From Enterococcus sp. 9E7_DIV0242 (GTDB lineage Bacteria; Bacillota; Bacilli; Lactobacillales; Enterococcaceae): a DNA stretch of 64,000 bases. Position numbers and translations under genes: made by a program. The stretch covers positions 3,039,001 to 3,103,000 of the forward strand of contig NZ_CP147247.1 in assembly GCF_002140975.2 (NCBI RefSeq), read 5' to 3'. Under the pieces are notes generated by a model. It ran no database searches, was not told the DNA's origin, and was given only the letters and a program-made list of their open reading frames with translations. The number at the start of each line of letters is the position of its first letter. The stretch's first letter is position 1. This document shows positions 19,771-28,081 of the stretch, piece after piece.

Positions 19771-19895
19771 GTACAAATGAGTATAAAGCAATTGTTTGTT
19801 CCATTCATCAGGTTTCATTGTACAGTTAAATAGACGACGGTTCAAAAGCGGCTTTCTTCCATCTAAGTTGGAGTCTTCGATTTTTGATCCGTCGT
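19771..19895 (+). ncRNA. Structured 5' leader of trmB, class unknown
   Basis: Two strong stems follow the promoter. GTACAAATGA (19771) pairs with TCATTGTAC (19815-19823). ACGACGGTTCAAAA (from 19834) pairs with TTTTTGATCCGTCGT (to 19895) around an inner CTTCCA/TTGGAG hairpin. No T run follows, so neither is an ordinary terminator. It may be a translational leader; no known riboswitch was recognised. Confidence 0.4.
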
Positions 19896-19960
19896 TTGTG
19901 TGAGTAAAGAGATAGACAAGGAAGTTTGAATAAACAATATTGAATAAGTGAGGAAAAAAC

Positions 19961-20611
19961 ATGCGTGTAAGAAAAAGACCAGGGGCAGAGGAATTACTGG
20001 CTGCACATCCAGAGTATGTCGTGGCAGGTCCGGAGCAATGGCAAGGGAAATGGCAGGAACGTTTTGGCAATGATCACCCGATCCATATTGAGATTGGTAC
20101 AGGAAAGGGGCAATTTGTCGTTGGGATGGCAAAAGCCAATCCGGAGATCAATTATATTGGTATTGAGATGCAGGTCAGCGTCCTTTCGATTGCTTTAGAA
20201 CGGGCATTAGAGGAGAAGCTGCCAAATTTACAGCTGCTTCATGTGAATGGGGAAGAACTGACTCAGTACTTTGCAGAGAATGAAGTGGATCAAATCTATT
20301 TGAACTTTTCTGATCCATGGCCAAAGAAACGTCATGAAAAGCGTCGGTTGACGTCCAAGAGTTTCTTGGCGGTAGATGAAAAGATCATAAAGCCAAATGG
20401 GGAGATTCATTTCAAAACGGATAACCGCGGCTTGTTTGAATATTCGTTGAGCAGTTTTTCAAAATACGGGATGATCCTTGAACAGGTCTGGCTGGATCTT
20501 CATGCAAGTCCTTATGAAGGAAATATCATGACCGAGTATGAAGAAAAGTTCTCCGCAAAAGGTCAACCGATCTATCGTGTGGAAGCACGTTTTCAATCAG
20601 AAGAAGTATAA
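19961..20611 (+). CDS. trmB: tRNA (guanine-N7-)-methyltransferase TrmB
   Basis: SAM-dependent methyltransferase of 216 residues that makes m7G46 in tRNA. The SAM site [14 protein letters not shown] (about 45-58) and the family signature [16 protein letters not shown] (about 116-131) are intact. AGTGAGG precedes the ATG. Confidence 0.95.
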   Translation: MRVRKRPGAEELLAAHPEYVVAGPEQWQGKWQERFGNDHPIHIEIGTGKGQFVVGMAKANPEINYIGIEMQVSVLSIALERALEEKLPNLQLLHVNGEELTQYFAENEVDQIYLNFSDPWPKKRHEKRRLTSKSFLAVDEKIIKPNGEIHFKTDNRGLFEYSLSSFSKYGMILEQVWLDLHASPYEGNIMTEYEEKFSAKGQPIYRVEARFQSEEV

Positions 20612-20626
20612 GAGGATATAACAAAG

Positions 20627-20819
20627 AATCGACCGAGGTTGGGACAGAAGTGTTCAGCTTCAAGCAATAAGGCGGAATTCACGAAAATTGCCATGAATTT
20701 TTGTTGAATTTCGACTTATTGTCGAAGAAGTTGCTTCTGTCCCACCGTTTATTCGGTTTTAGGTGTTTAGAAGTGTGGGGGATTGAGTTATGTCCCACAC
20801 TCGGTCGATTTTGTTTTTT
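20627..20819 (+). terminator. Large nested inverted-repeat terminator after trmB
   Basis: An outer perfect stem AATCGACCGAG (20627-20637) / CTCGGTCGATT (20800-20810) plus T-rich tail encloses two more hairpins. These are GGTTGGGACAGAAG / GCTTCTGTCCCACC (20637-20746) and GTGTGGG / CCCACAC (20774-20800). The TGGGACAGAAG type of inverted repeat resembles intergenic repeats common in enterococci. It also separates trmB from the convergent gene. Confidence 0.7.
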
Positions 20820-20824
20820 GACTA

Positions 20825-21325
20825 TTAGGAACTACTTGAGCTGGCTGCGGCATTTTGTTCTTCTTGTTTAACAAAGTCAATTGCGATCACCAATGAAATG
20901 ATCGTATGCTCTAATGCTTCATCGTAGATATCGACCTCGAAGGAATCGCCCCAAGTGAACCACTTCTCTTCAATCGTTGCCACGACCTCGCCCTTACGAA
21001 GAATCTCAAAATTCTTGTTCCACCAATCCCCTTGAATCTCTAGCCCTTTGGCATCTATATGATACCGTGATTTGAAAAAAGTCAATTCTTTTTCGATAGT
21101 CAACGTTTCCTCACCGGCAATCTCGATGAAAAACTTTGGCAGAAAGCTGAAGACCTTTTTCGTGATGGTCCCGATCTGCTGACCATGAGTATCTGAAATT
21201 GTAAATGTTTTTGGAATCGATAGAAAGCTGCCTTCAACGAAGTATCTATCCTGCTCCAGCTCATCCTTAACAGTAAAATGCCCACCCAAGCTGAAAACTT
21301 TTTGCTTGATGAATAGTTTTTTCAT
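20825..21325 (-). CDS. LURP-one-related (YxjI-type) family protein
   Basis: A 166-residue protein with the repeated beta strands of the LURP-one-related/tubby-like fold (LFIKQKVFSLGGHFTVKDE, then alternating aromatic strands such as WWNKNFEI) and a C-terminal helix, ending in a short Ser tail. The start is supported by AGGAGG before the ATG. Membrane-lipid binding is suggested for the superfamily; no function is known for the bacterial family. Confidence 0.75.
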   Translation of the reverse strand: MKKLFIKQKVFSLGGHFTVKDELEQDRYFVEGSFLSIPKTFTISDTHGQQIGTITKKVFSFLPKFFIEIAGEETLTIEKELTFFKSRYHIDAKGLEIQGDWWNKNFEILRKGEVVATIEEKWFTWGDSFEVDIYDEALEHTIISLVIAIDFVKQEEQNAAASSSSS

Positions 21326-21400
21326 ATGTATTCCTCCTAATCAAACGCTGTAAAAAATGTGTTTCCTTACTATTTTTTTGACAACCCCTGGAATAATCAA

Positions 21401-21451
21401 AAAGAGAAAAAAGGATTCTATCAAGGTAGAAACCATTTTTTCTCTTCTTTT
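21401..21451. terminator. Bidirectional terminator
   Basis: AAGAGAAAAAAGG..TTCTA pairs with TAGAA..CCATTTTTTCTCTT, flanked by A and T runs on both strands. It lies between two leftward genes. Confidence 0.7.
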
Positions 21452-21786
21452 TAAAGGCGAGTAACATCGATGACTGTTCCAGTCTGAGCATCTGCAACAA
21501 AGGCATACTGAACCAGAGAACCGTCTTCTATGCGGGAAATCCCACCATTATATGTCTTTGAATGGATCGCGAACTTTCGCAGAGGCTTCTTCTCAAATTC
21601 GATCCAAGAGCCTTCGATCGGCCCTTCTTTCAAGAAAGCATCCTTTATCGTTTCCAGTACGAGATCGGCATCCAAGGTCCGGTTTCTTTGGAACCACAGG
21701 GTGGATAGAACACCGCCGACAACACCAAGCCCGGCACCTAAAGCCAGTCCGTTTTTAAAGTAACTCAATTCATTTTCTTCACCCAT
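21451..21786 (-). CDS. Small membrane-anchored protein with PepSY-like C-terminus
   Basis: 111 residues. A short charged start is followed by a glycine-rich membrane segment (about 8-26). The extracellular C-terminal part has repeated short strands ending QYAFVADAQTGTVIDVTRL, which resembles a single PepSY repeat. The ATG at 21786 is preferred because GAGGGTG lies 6 bp upstream; a longer frame beginning with GTG would overlap that site. PepSY assignment is by pattern only. Confidence 0.6.
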   Translation of the reverse strand: MGEENELSYFKNGLALGAGLGVVGGVLSTLWFQRNRTLDADLVLETIKDAFLKEGPIEGSWIEFEKKPLRKFAIHSKTYNGGISRIEDGSLVQYAFVADAQTGTVIDVTRL

Positions 21787-22003
21787 CAGGAACACCCTCC
21801 GTCTATTTCAAGTATTGATAGCTGTCTGTTATCCTATTTCTATTCTAACATAGTCTTATGAAAATAAAAAAATGTTCAATAAAATAATTTTGCGTTATAA
21901 TAAATGAGATATCTCAAGAATGAGAGAAATAAGCGACATTGATTATTTTTATCGAAAATAATTTGTTTATTTCAAGGAAAAAACAAGGCGGGGGTCAAAG
22001 AAA

Positions 22004-23080
22004 ATGGATGACAAAACATTTTTACGAATCAAGGAATTGACAGAACTTCAAGGAACTAGCGGGGCCGAAGAAGACGTTCGAGCATATATGAAGAAACACA
22101 TGACGCCTTTAGTAGATGAAGTCCAGTATGATGGTCTAGGTGGTATTTTTGGGATCAAACGTGCCAAAGAAAGCGATGCACCACGAGTGATGATCGCGGC
22201 CCATTTGGATGAGGTTGGTTTTATGCTGACACAAATCAAGGACAATGGCTTATTTCGTGTCGTGCCTTTAGGCGGCTGGAACCCTTACGTTGTATCTGCA
22301 CAGCGTTTTACATTGAAAACAGCGAAGGGCAACTATCCATGTATTTCTTCATCTATTCCTCCACATTTATTACGAGGAACAAATGGGCAGAAGCAACTGG
22401 AAGTGACCGATGTATTATTTGATGCCGGTTTTGAGTCAAAAGAAGAGGCAGAAAGCTTCGGCGTACGTCCGGGTGATACGATCGTACCTCAGAGCGAAAC
22501 CATCAAAACAGCGAACGGCAAAAACATCATTGCGAAATCATGGGATAACCGTTATGGCTGTACCTTGGTATTGGAAGCTCTTGAAGCGCTGCAAAATGAA
22601 AGCTTGGGACATACACTGATTGCCGGTGCCAATGTACAGGAAGAGGTTGGACTGAGAGGTTCTAAACCGTCTGTTCATAAATTCAAACCAGACCTGTTTT
22701 TCGCAGTAGACTGTTCGGCTGCAGATGATATTCAGACAAAAAAAGAAACCTTTGGGCATTTAGGCGAAGGAACGCTGTTACGTATTTTCGATCCGGGCAT
22801 GATTACCTTACCGCGTGTGCGTGAGTACCTACTGGATACAGCAGAAACGCACAATATCCCTTACCAGTACTTTGTATCAAAAGGTGGTACGGATGCGGGG
22901 GCAGCACATACAACGAACGATGGTGTGCCTAGCTCAGTGATCGGTGTCTGCGGACGTTATATCCATACCCATCAAACGATGTTCAGTATCAGAGACTTTG
23001 AAGCGGCGCGTGAAATGCTGATTCAAGTGCTGAAAGGCTTAGATAAGACAACGGTCAATACGATTATTTACGGAAAGTAG
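22004..23080 (+). CDS. pepA: M42-family glutamyl aminopeptidase
   Basis: Cytoplasmic dinuclear-metal aminopeptidase of 358 residues. The motifs AAHLDEVGFM (first metal His/Asp), SWDNRYGC (bridging Asp), NVQEEVGLRG (catalytic Glu pair), AVDCSAADD and GGTDAGAAHTTNDGVPS are all present. Members remove N-terminal Glu/Asp or other residues. It heads a rightward operon with a thioredoxin-like gene and ytpR, like the ytoP-ytpP-ytpR group of Bacillus. Confidence 0.88.
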   Translation: MDDKTFLRIKELTELQGTSGAEEDVRAYMKKHMTPLVDEVQYDGLGGIFGIKRAKESDAPRVMIAAHLDEVGFMLTQIKDNGLFRVVPLGGWNPYVVSAQRFTLKTAKGNYPCISSSIPPHLLRGTNGQKQLEVTDVLFDAGFESKEEAESFGVRPGDTIVPQSETIKTANGKNIIAKSWDNRYGCTLVLEALEALQNESLGHTLIAGANVQEEVGLRGSKPSVHKFKPDLFFAVDCSAADDIQTKKETFGHLGEGTLLRIFDPGMITLPRVREYLLDTAETHNIPYQYFVSKGGTDAGAAHTTNDGVPSSVIGVCGRYIHTHQTMFSIRDFEAAREMLIQVLKGLDKTTVNTIIYGK

Positions 23081-23089
23081 GAAGAACGA

Positions 23090-23407
23090 ATGATCATACC
23101 AAAATCATTGGAAGAGCTGGCCGGGTATGTAGAAACCGGTAAAAATGTTTTCTTTTTTACTGCGGACTGGTGCGGAGACTGCCGCTTTATCAAGCCGGTG
23201 CTGCCTGAAATCGAAGCAGCATTTCCAGACTATCAATTTATAGAAGTCGATCGTGACGAGTTTATTGATGTCGCAGCAAAATGGAATATCTTTGGTATTC
23301 CTAGCTTTGTTGTTTTGGATAATGGCAAAGAGCTGGGGCGTCTGGTCAATAAAGATCGAAAAACAAAAGCGGAAATCACAGATTTTATACAGGGATTAAC
23401 GGTCTAA
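23090..23407 (+). CDS. ytpP: Thioredoxin-like protein (YtpP type)
   Basis: Cytoplasmic 105-residue thioredoxin fold with a redox-active DWCGDC (CxxC) near residue 25 and the cis-proline region IFGIPSFVV. It is 9 bp behind the M42 peptidase gene and probably co-transcribed. Confidence 0.88.
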   Translation: MIIPKSLEELAGYVETGKNVFFFTADWCGDCRFIKPVLPEIEAAFPDYQFIEVDRDEFIDVAAKWNIFGIPSFVVLDNGKELGRLVNKDRKTKAEITDFIQGLTV

Positions 23408-23435
23408 GGCTTTAAACACTGTATACTGTTGAGAG

Positions 23436-23479
23436 TGACTGGGCTGTCAGTTGGCTGACAAAAGCCCGGTCATTTTTTG
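23436..23479 (+). terminator. Intrinsic terminator after ytpP-like gene
   Basis: TGACTGGGCT (23436) pairs with AGCCCGGTCA (23463-23472), followed by T6. ytpR, 250 bp further on, therefore probably has its own promoter. Confidence 0.85.
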
Positions 23480-23732
23480 CCGGTTTCGGAGTCTAAAAAT
23501 GCTAAGGAAGGGTAAGCTTGAAAGTATCAATGTGAAGCAGGATTTTCTAATTGCTGCGACATATAACAAAAATGAGTTGATGCTAAGCAGTACCTACTTA
23601 GGCACTCAATGCCTGGTCGAGTTCGTTTAGCTTTTATGAAGCGAATAGTTCGGGCCTTTGTGGTAAAACAGATAGGCAGATACGCGCTTTTTTGTTAAGA
23701 TGGAACAGAATGAACAATGAGGAGGAGAACAA
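23480..23732 (+). other. Gap upstream of ytpR
   Basis: 250 bp without a gene between the terminator and ytpR. Only a small AGGCA/TGCCT inverted repeat (about 23600) and AGGAGGAG before the ytpR ATG were noted. No convincing -35/-10 pair was found. Confidence 0.4.
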
Positions 23733-24344
23733 ATGATTTTTTCATATAATAAAAGTCATGTCGGCGATGTACTATTGGTTATCGTAGCTGACGATCAAGG
23801 ACAGGAGAATCATGTCAAACGTAAAGGGAATACTGCAAAGGTGACTGCGGAAGATGGGACCATCGTTGCGTGGAATATTTTTGAGGTATCTTCTATCTTA
23901 GGAGAAATCGAAGGACAAGGGCAGATTGAATTGTCTCAAGAACAACTTGACCAAGTGAATGAAGCAATTGCTAAAGATGGGTTTTCTGAAACGTTGACGC
24001 TTGATCCTGAACCGAAAATCGTGGTAGGTTTTGTTAAATCGTGCAAAAAGCACCCAGATTCCGATCACCTGTCTATTACTCAGACAGAAGTGGATAATGG
24101 AACTGTGCTGCAAATCGTTTGTGGTGCTCCGAATATCAAAGCAGGTCAGAAGGTAGTCGTAGCTAAACCAGGTGCAATGATGCCGGATGGTATGATGATT
24201 TGGCCTGGCAAGCTGCGTGGTGTGGAAAGTCTGGGAATGATTTGTTCAGCAAGAGAACTGAATGTACCTAATGCACCTGAGAAAAAAGGGATTTTGGAAT
24301 TGCCATTTGATGCAACGGTTGGCGAACCTTTTTCAGCAGAATAA
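23733..24344 (+). CDS. ytpR: YtpR family tRNA-binding-domain protein
   Basis: 203 residues: an N-terminal DUF4479-like domain (1-85) and a C-terminal EMAP/tRNA-binding OB domain (about 90-203, with VGFVKSCKKHPDSDHLSITQ and ICGAPNIKAGQKVVVA-like core). This domain occurs in the PheRS beta chain and binds tRNA. Free-standing YtpR proteins have no firmly known role. AGGAGGAG precedes the ATG. Confidence 0.88.
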   Translation: MIFSYNKSHVGDVLLVIVADDQGQENHVKRKGNTAKVTAEDGTIVAWNIFEVSSILGEIEGQGQIELSQEQLDQVNEAIAKDGFSETLTLDPEPKIVVGFVKSCKKHPDSDHLSITQTEVDNGTVLQIVCGAPNIKAGQKVVVAKPGAMMPDGMMIWPGKLRGVESLGMICSARELNVPNAPEKKGILELPFDATVGEPFSAE

Positions 24345-24357
24345 GAGAGACAAAAAT

Positions 24358-24400
24358 AGAAAGAAGACGGTATTCGTTTGCCGTCTTCTTTCTGTTTTTT
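24358..24400 (+). terminator. Intrinsic terminator after ytpR
   Basis: AGAAAGAAGACGG (24358) pairs perfectly with CCGTCTTCTTTCT (to 24393), then G and T6. Confidence 0.88.
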
Positions 24401-24439
24401 GTTCGTCAATGTTTCTAGCTTTTGGCGGTAGAAATAATG

Positions 24440-25330
24440 TTATCTTCCAGCTTCATCAGAAAGCGTTACTCTACTTAAAAAGACAGCTTCAGTTAGCTTG
24501 CTTGTTGACTGCGATAGATCGCGCGGCTTGGTCAGCTCTACATCATGTATTTTCGTTATGGTCAGTGAATTAGTTATAAAGGTTTTTCGGAAATCGATCA
24601 GGTATTCATTAACAGTGCAAGTATCCCCACGAGAAATCAGGTAATACTCAACAACCTTGAGTACGAATTCATAGCTGATACTGAAACGCTCAGCCAATTC
24701 CTTTAAGGAAGTATCCCCCTTGCGCCAAGAAAGGATAAATAAATCAAGTGGCAGCAATTCTTCATAGATGCTTCTCTGGATCGTCAGAAATTCAGGTGTA
24801 TTTTCTTGCTCAAGCATAATCAAAAGCGCACTATCAAATAATAACTGCTTCTGGTAGCTTCCGTGAATGGCGCCGAATTCATGGACAAGTCGTTTACAGT
24901 AATTAGCCAGTTCATATATAGCACTATTCTTATGCTGAAGCAGCTGTTCGATACTGCTGTCGACTTCAAAAAAATCATAGCTAAATTGTTTTCTCAGGTT
25001 GGCAATTTTCAGGTCATAAACAAAACGAAAGATGGCATCGATATCTTCTCTAGGCAACTCATGCATGCTGGTCTGTAATTCTAACGCAAGATCACGAATT
25101 TCGTAAATGTTCCGATTGGTGAAGCTATCTAAGGTTGTTCGTCCAAAAAGTGTGTCGATCGATACTTGGAACAACTCAGAGAAGGCCATGATTTTTTCTG
25201 CGGGTGGCTGACTGATTCCCCGCTCCCAATTGGAAATGTTCATGACACGAACACCCAATTTTTCGGCAACTTCGGATTGGCTCATTTTTTGATGCGTGCG
25301 TAAGAAGCGAATGATTTCTCCAATTTGCAT
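24440..25330 (-). CDS. XRE-family transcriptional regulator
   Basis: 296 residues. The N-terminal helix-turn-helix (about 5-60: LRTHQKMSQSEVAEKLGV, ISNWERGIS) is a clear Cro/CI-type DNA-binding domain. The remaining 230 residues are helical and of unknown fold, as in ligand- or peptide-responding XRE regulators. It stands alone, so its target is not evident. An inverted repeat about 90 bp upstream of its start could be its own operator. Confidence 0.78.
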   Translation of the reverse strand: MQIGEIIRFLRTHQKMSQSEVAEKLGVRVMNISNWERGISQPPAEKIMAFSELFQVSIDTLFGRTTLDSFTNRNIYEIRDLALELQTSMHELPREDIDAIFRFVYDLKIANLRKQFSYDFFEVDSSIEQLLQHKNSAIYELANYCKRLVHEFGAIHGSYQKQLLFDSALLIMLEQENTPEFLTIQRSIYEELLPLDLFILSWRKGDTSLKELAERFSISYEFVLKVVEYYLISRGDTCTVNEYLIDFRKTFITNSLTITKIHDVELTKPRDLSQSTSKLTEAVFLSRVTLSDEAGR

Positions 25331-25419
25331 GATAAACCCCTTTCGATGACTGTGATAAGTGTCTGCTCATTTTTTTATAAATTACCAAATACAAAAAAAG
25401 GATAATAATGATGCTTTTT

Positions 25420-25464
25420 TATCTAATTTTTGTATAATTATATCGATTTAAAGTAAATTAGATA
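25420..25464. promoter_or_regulatory. Inverted repeat upstream of the XRE regulator
   Basis: TATCTAATTT (25420) and AAATTAGATA (25455-25464) form a perfect 10-bp inverted repeat around an AT-rich stretch that includes TATAAT-like sequences. A possible regulator binding site. Confidence 0.35.
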
Positions 25465-25820
25465 GTTCAAATAAATAAAAATAGTTTGTTGTTGTGGTTT
25501 AGAAAAAACGACATTTTCACGTTAGACAGGAATCTACGAGAAAGTCGCCAAAATAGTATCAAGCATATATTCGAGTTAACAATAAATGATTACTGATTTT
25601 TGAACTTGTTAGTATATAAGAGATAAGTGCGTAGCTAAATAATTATGTTGTCCGTTCAATCATACAAAAATGACAGATGTTATTTGTTCTGTTGCACCTT
25701 TTACAATGCCAATATTATAACAAGTAAATAATAGAAAGAACAAGAGAAAAAAGAAATTTTTTTGTTTTTTCCTCTTGTATATCACTTTTTAGAGAATAAT
25801 CAAGGAAAATAACCATATTT
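25465..25820. other. AT-rich gap with terminator-like hairpin
   Basis: No gene was found. An imperfect hairpin, ACAAGAG..AAAAAAG / TTTTTT..CTCTTGT, lies at 25740-25778 and could terminate in either direction. Confidence 0.4.
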
Positions 25821-25851
25821 TTGATCAAGACACGATGTTTTAAGGTATAAT
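25821..25851 (+). promoter_or_regulatory. Possible promoter of a small transcript
   Basis: TATAAT at 25846 has TTGATC 19 bp upstream (25821), a wide but possible spacing. A transcript from here would run to the terminator at 26275-26331. Confidence 0.4.
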
Positions 25852-25917
25852 CCGGCACAAATCCAAGCGTGAAAGAAAAGCATTTTTTGAAATGAAAAGG
25901 CAGATTTACAACAAGGG

Positions 25918-26040
25918 ATGATGGATTTACTCCAGCAAGCATATGTATTTTTAATCCGCAAGAGAGGTAGAAACCCTTATGAATCAGATAAACATGCCGA
26001 TGAATGGATACTTAAGGGGGATAAGAACCTAGCGGATTAG
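25918..26040 (+). CDS. Possible 40-residue small protein
   Basis: Short frame starting with tandem ATGs (25918, 25921) behind AAGGG. The product is charged and soluble-looking (contains QQAYVFLIRKRGRNPYESDK). It lies inside the putative 25.85-26.33 kb transcript. It resembles no family known to me; a chance frame or a gene remnant are equally possible. Confidence 0.25.
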   Translation: MMDLLQQAYVFLIRKRGRNPYESDKHADEWILKGDKNLAD

Positions 26041-26274
26041 CAGCATAGCTCAAGCTTCTTTTTATAGAGATCGAGCATAACGATATAACGATTAAATAAC
26101 AGCATCCAATGCAGAAACTATGGATGATCAGAAAAAACAGCAGCAATAAAAAATAGTCAACGATTTTTTGATTTCAAGAAAAAGGACTTTGAGGACCAGC
26201 GCTACTTAGAGAGGAGCTGTTGAAAAATGAAATAGCAGGCTTTCCGTCACAGATACTTATAGTAGTAACTAACA

Positions 26275-26331
26275 GCTACGAAAAAGAGCCTTGGGCAATC
26301 ACTAGGATTGTTCAAGGCTCTTTTTCGTAGC
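26275..26331. terminator. Perfect bidirectional terminator beside htrA
   Basis: A 19-bp perfect inverted repeat (arms GCTACGAAAAAGAGCCTTG and its complement) ends right at the htrA stop codon. It would stop htrA transcripts and any rightward transcript from the 25.85 kb promoter. Confidence 0.88.
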
Positions 26332-27627
26332 TTATTCTTGTGTTTGTTTCAATGCATCCTGATCAATTGTCAGTTTCACCGTTGCTGTTTGTTTTTTCGA
26401 TTGACGGTAGTAAGTAACTTCCATCGTGTCGCCTACTTTCTTGTTATAAAGCGCACTTTGTAAGTCTGTTGTTGTTTCAATTGCTTCGCCATCGATTTCT
26501 GTGATCACGTCGTATTTTTCAAGGCCAGCTTCTTCAGCAGGTGTTGCTGTTTGTACGGAACGAATCACGACACCTGTTGTCAAGTCTTCCGGCGTTTTCA
26601 AAATTTGTTCTCTTTGTTGTGTAGAAATATTTGTCATATCGACCATTGTTACGCCCAATGCCGGACGAGTCACTTTGCCGTCTTTTTCCAATTGGTTGAT
26701 GATGTTCACTACATCATTACTAGGGATCGCAAAGCCCATCCCTTCAACGCTGACAGAGTCGCTAGATTGAACGATCTTCACAGAGTTGATCCCGATGATT
26801 TGACCTTCAATATTGACTAATGGACCACCTGAGTTCCCAGGGTTGATCGCTGCATCTGTTTGGATCGCATTGATATTGATTGTTTCGCCATCGTCGTTTT
26901 GGTTGGTGATATTTCTGTTCACAGAAGAAATGATCCCTTGTGTTACAGAGTTCGCATAGTCTGAACCTAAAGGAGAACCGATTGCAATCGCAGGCTCACC
27001 GATTTTCAAGCTGTCAGAATTTCCGAAATCGGCAACAGCATCGATTTTATCTGATTTCACTTTGATTACAGCTAAGTCAGTGTAAGAATCTGTACCGACA
27101 AGCTCACCTTGAACTTTCGTACCATCATGAAGGACGATTTCCAATCCTTGTGCACCACTGACTACGTGATTGTTGGTTACGATATAAGCTGTGTCGCCAT
27201 CTTTCTTATAGACAACACCACTACCTTCGCTTGCTGCTTCTAAATCAGCATCGTCGTCGGATGTGTTAGAATCGGAGTTTCCGTTTTGTCCCCGTTCATC
27301 GAATAATCCGCCGTATAAACCAGAAGTATTTTGACTAGCACTTTGCATGTTGATAACTGAAACCACCGCATTTTGTACTTTATCCACAGCCTTGGTGATA
27401 TCACTGTTCACATTGACATTCACATTACTTACTTTTGTGTCGCCACTATTGTCTGTTGGTGTCAGTTCAGAAGTGGTAGAGTTGTTGTTCCCCATATCTG
27501 TCACAGCGTAAAGTCCGCCGAACGCAAGAGAACCCCCAAGCAATCCACCGACGATCCCGATTCCAAGTCTTTTCATTAAACCACTTTTATTTCTATTTGA
27601 GTTAGGTGTAACATCTTTTCTATCCAT
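26332..27627 (-). CDS. htrA: HtrA/DegP-type membrane serine protease
   Basis: Surface quality-control protease of 431 residues. A cytoplasmic start, one membrane helix (about 21-42), a linker rich in Asn, Ser and Asp, a trypsin-like domain with triad H154 (TNNHVVSG), D184 (TDLAVIKV) and S266 (NPGNSGGPL), and a C-terminal PDZ domain. The ATG at 27627 follows CGGAGGAAG; the frame extends ten codons further but without a ribosome site. htrA beside rlmH is a conserved arrangement. Confidence 0.93.
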   Translation of the reverse strand: MDRKDVTPNSNRNKSGLMKRLGIGIVGGLLGGSLAFGGLYAVTDMGNNNSTTSELTPTDNSGDTKVSNVNVNVNSDITKAVDKVQNAVVSVINMQSASQNTSGLYGGLFDERGQNGNSDSNTSDDDADLEAASEGSGVVYKKDGDTAYIVTNNHVVSGAQGLEIVLHDGTKVQGELVGTDSYTDLAVIKVKSDKIDAVADFGNSDSLKIGEPAIAIGSPLGSDYANSVTQGIISSVNRNITNQNDDGETININAIQTDAAINPGNSGGPLVNIEGQIIGINSVKIVQSSDSVSVEGMGFAIPSNDVVNIINQLEKDGKVTRPALGVTMVDMTNISTQQREQILKTPEDLTTGVVIRSVQTATPAEEAGLEKYDVITEIDGEAIETTTDLQSALYNKKVGDTMEVTYYRQSKKQTATVKLTIDQDALKQTQE

Positions 27628-27868
27628 TATAACTTCCTCCGATATTTTAGTATTCATTAATGACTATGTATATAAACCCTGTAAAAAATTCTAAGCACAA
27701 AGTTCATCAGGACTCATATACTAGTATAGCTTTTCTTGACTCTTTTAGTCTACAAGATAGCTTTGAACTTTTTATGAACAACATGAGTAAATTTTCATAT
27801 AGATGAGAAAAAAATTCCCGGATTTATGAAAAAATAAAGAAGAAACATGTGGAAAAAACGGACAAAAG

Positions 27869-27994
27869 TTATCCACAGGTTTGTGGATAATGTGCATAAA
27901 TTTATATGGGAATATGTGTTTGTATTGAAAAAGTTGTAAAAATAACCCTGAATGGGGATGGAATCTGTGGATAAGTCTGTGTATATGTGTATAA
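27869..27994. promoter_or_regulatory. Cluster of five DnaA boxes between htrA and rlmH
   Basis: Five perfect matches to TTATNCACA: 27869-27877 on the plus strand, and 27882-27890, 27891-27899, 27966-27974 and 27986-27994 on the minus strand. Near matches (TGTGGAAAT and similar) surround them. Neither dnaA nor dnaN is in the window, so this is not the usual dnaA-linked oriC; DnaA titration or transcriptional control are alternatives. Confidence 0.8.
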
Positions 27995-28081
27995 CTTTGT
28001 GGAAATACTGTGGAATACGAAATCTCTTCATGATAAAATTGTTGATAAAGATTATGAGAAAACTCGGGAAGATGTGAAAAA

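Noticed and set aside
27771..28081. Chromosomal origin of replication
   Set aside because: DnaA boxes are dense, but dnaA, dnaN and the usual flanking genes are absent; kept as a DnaA-box cluster only.
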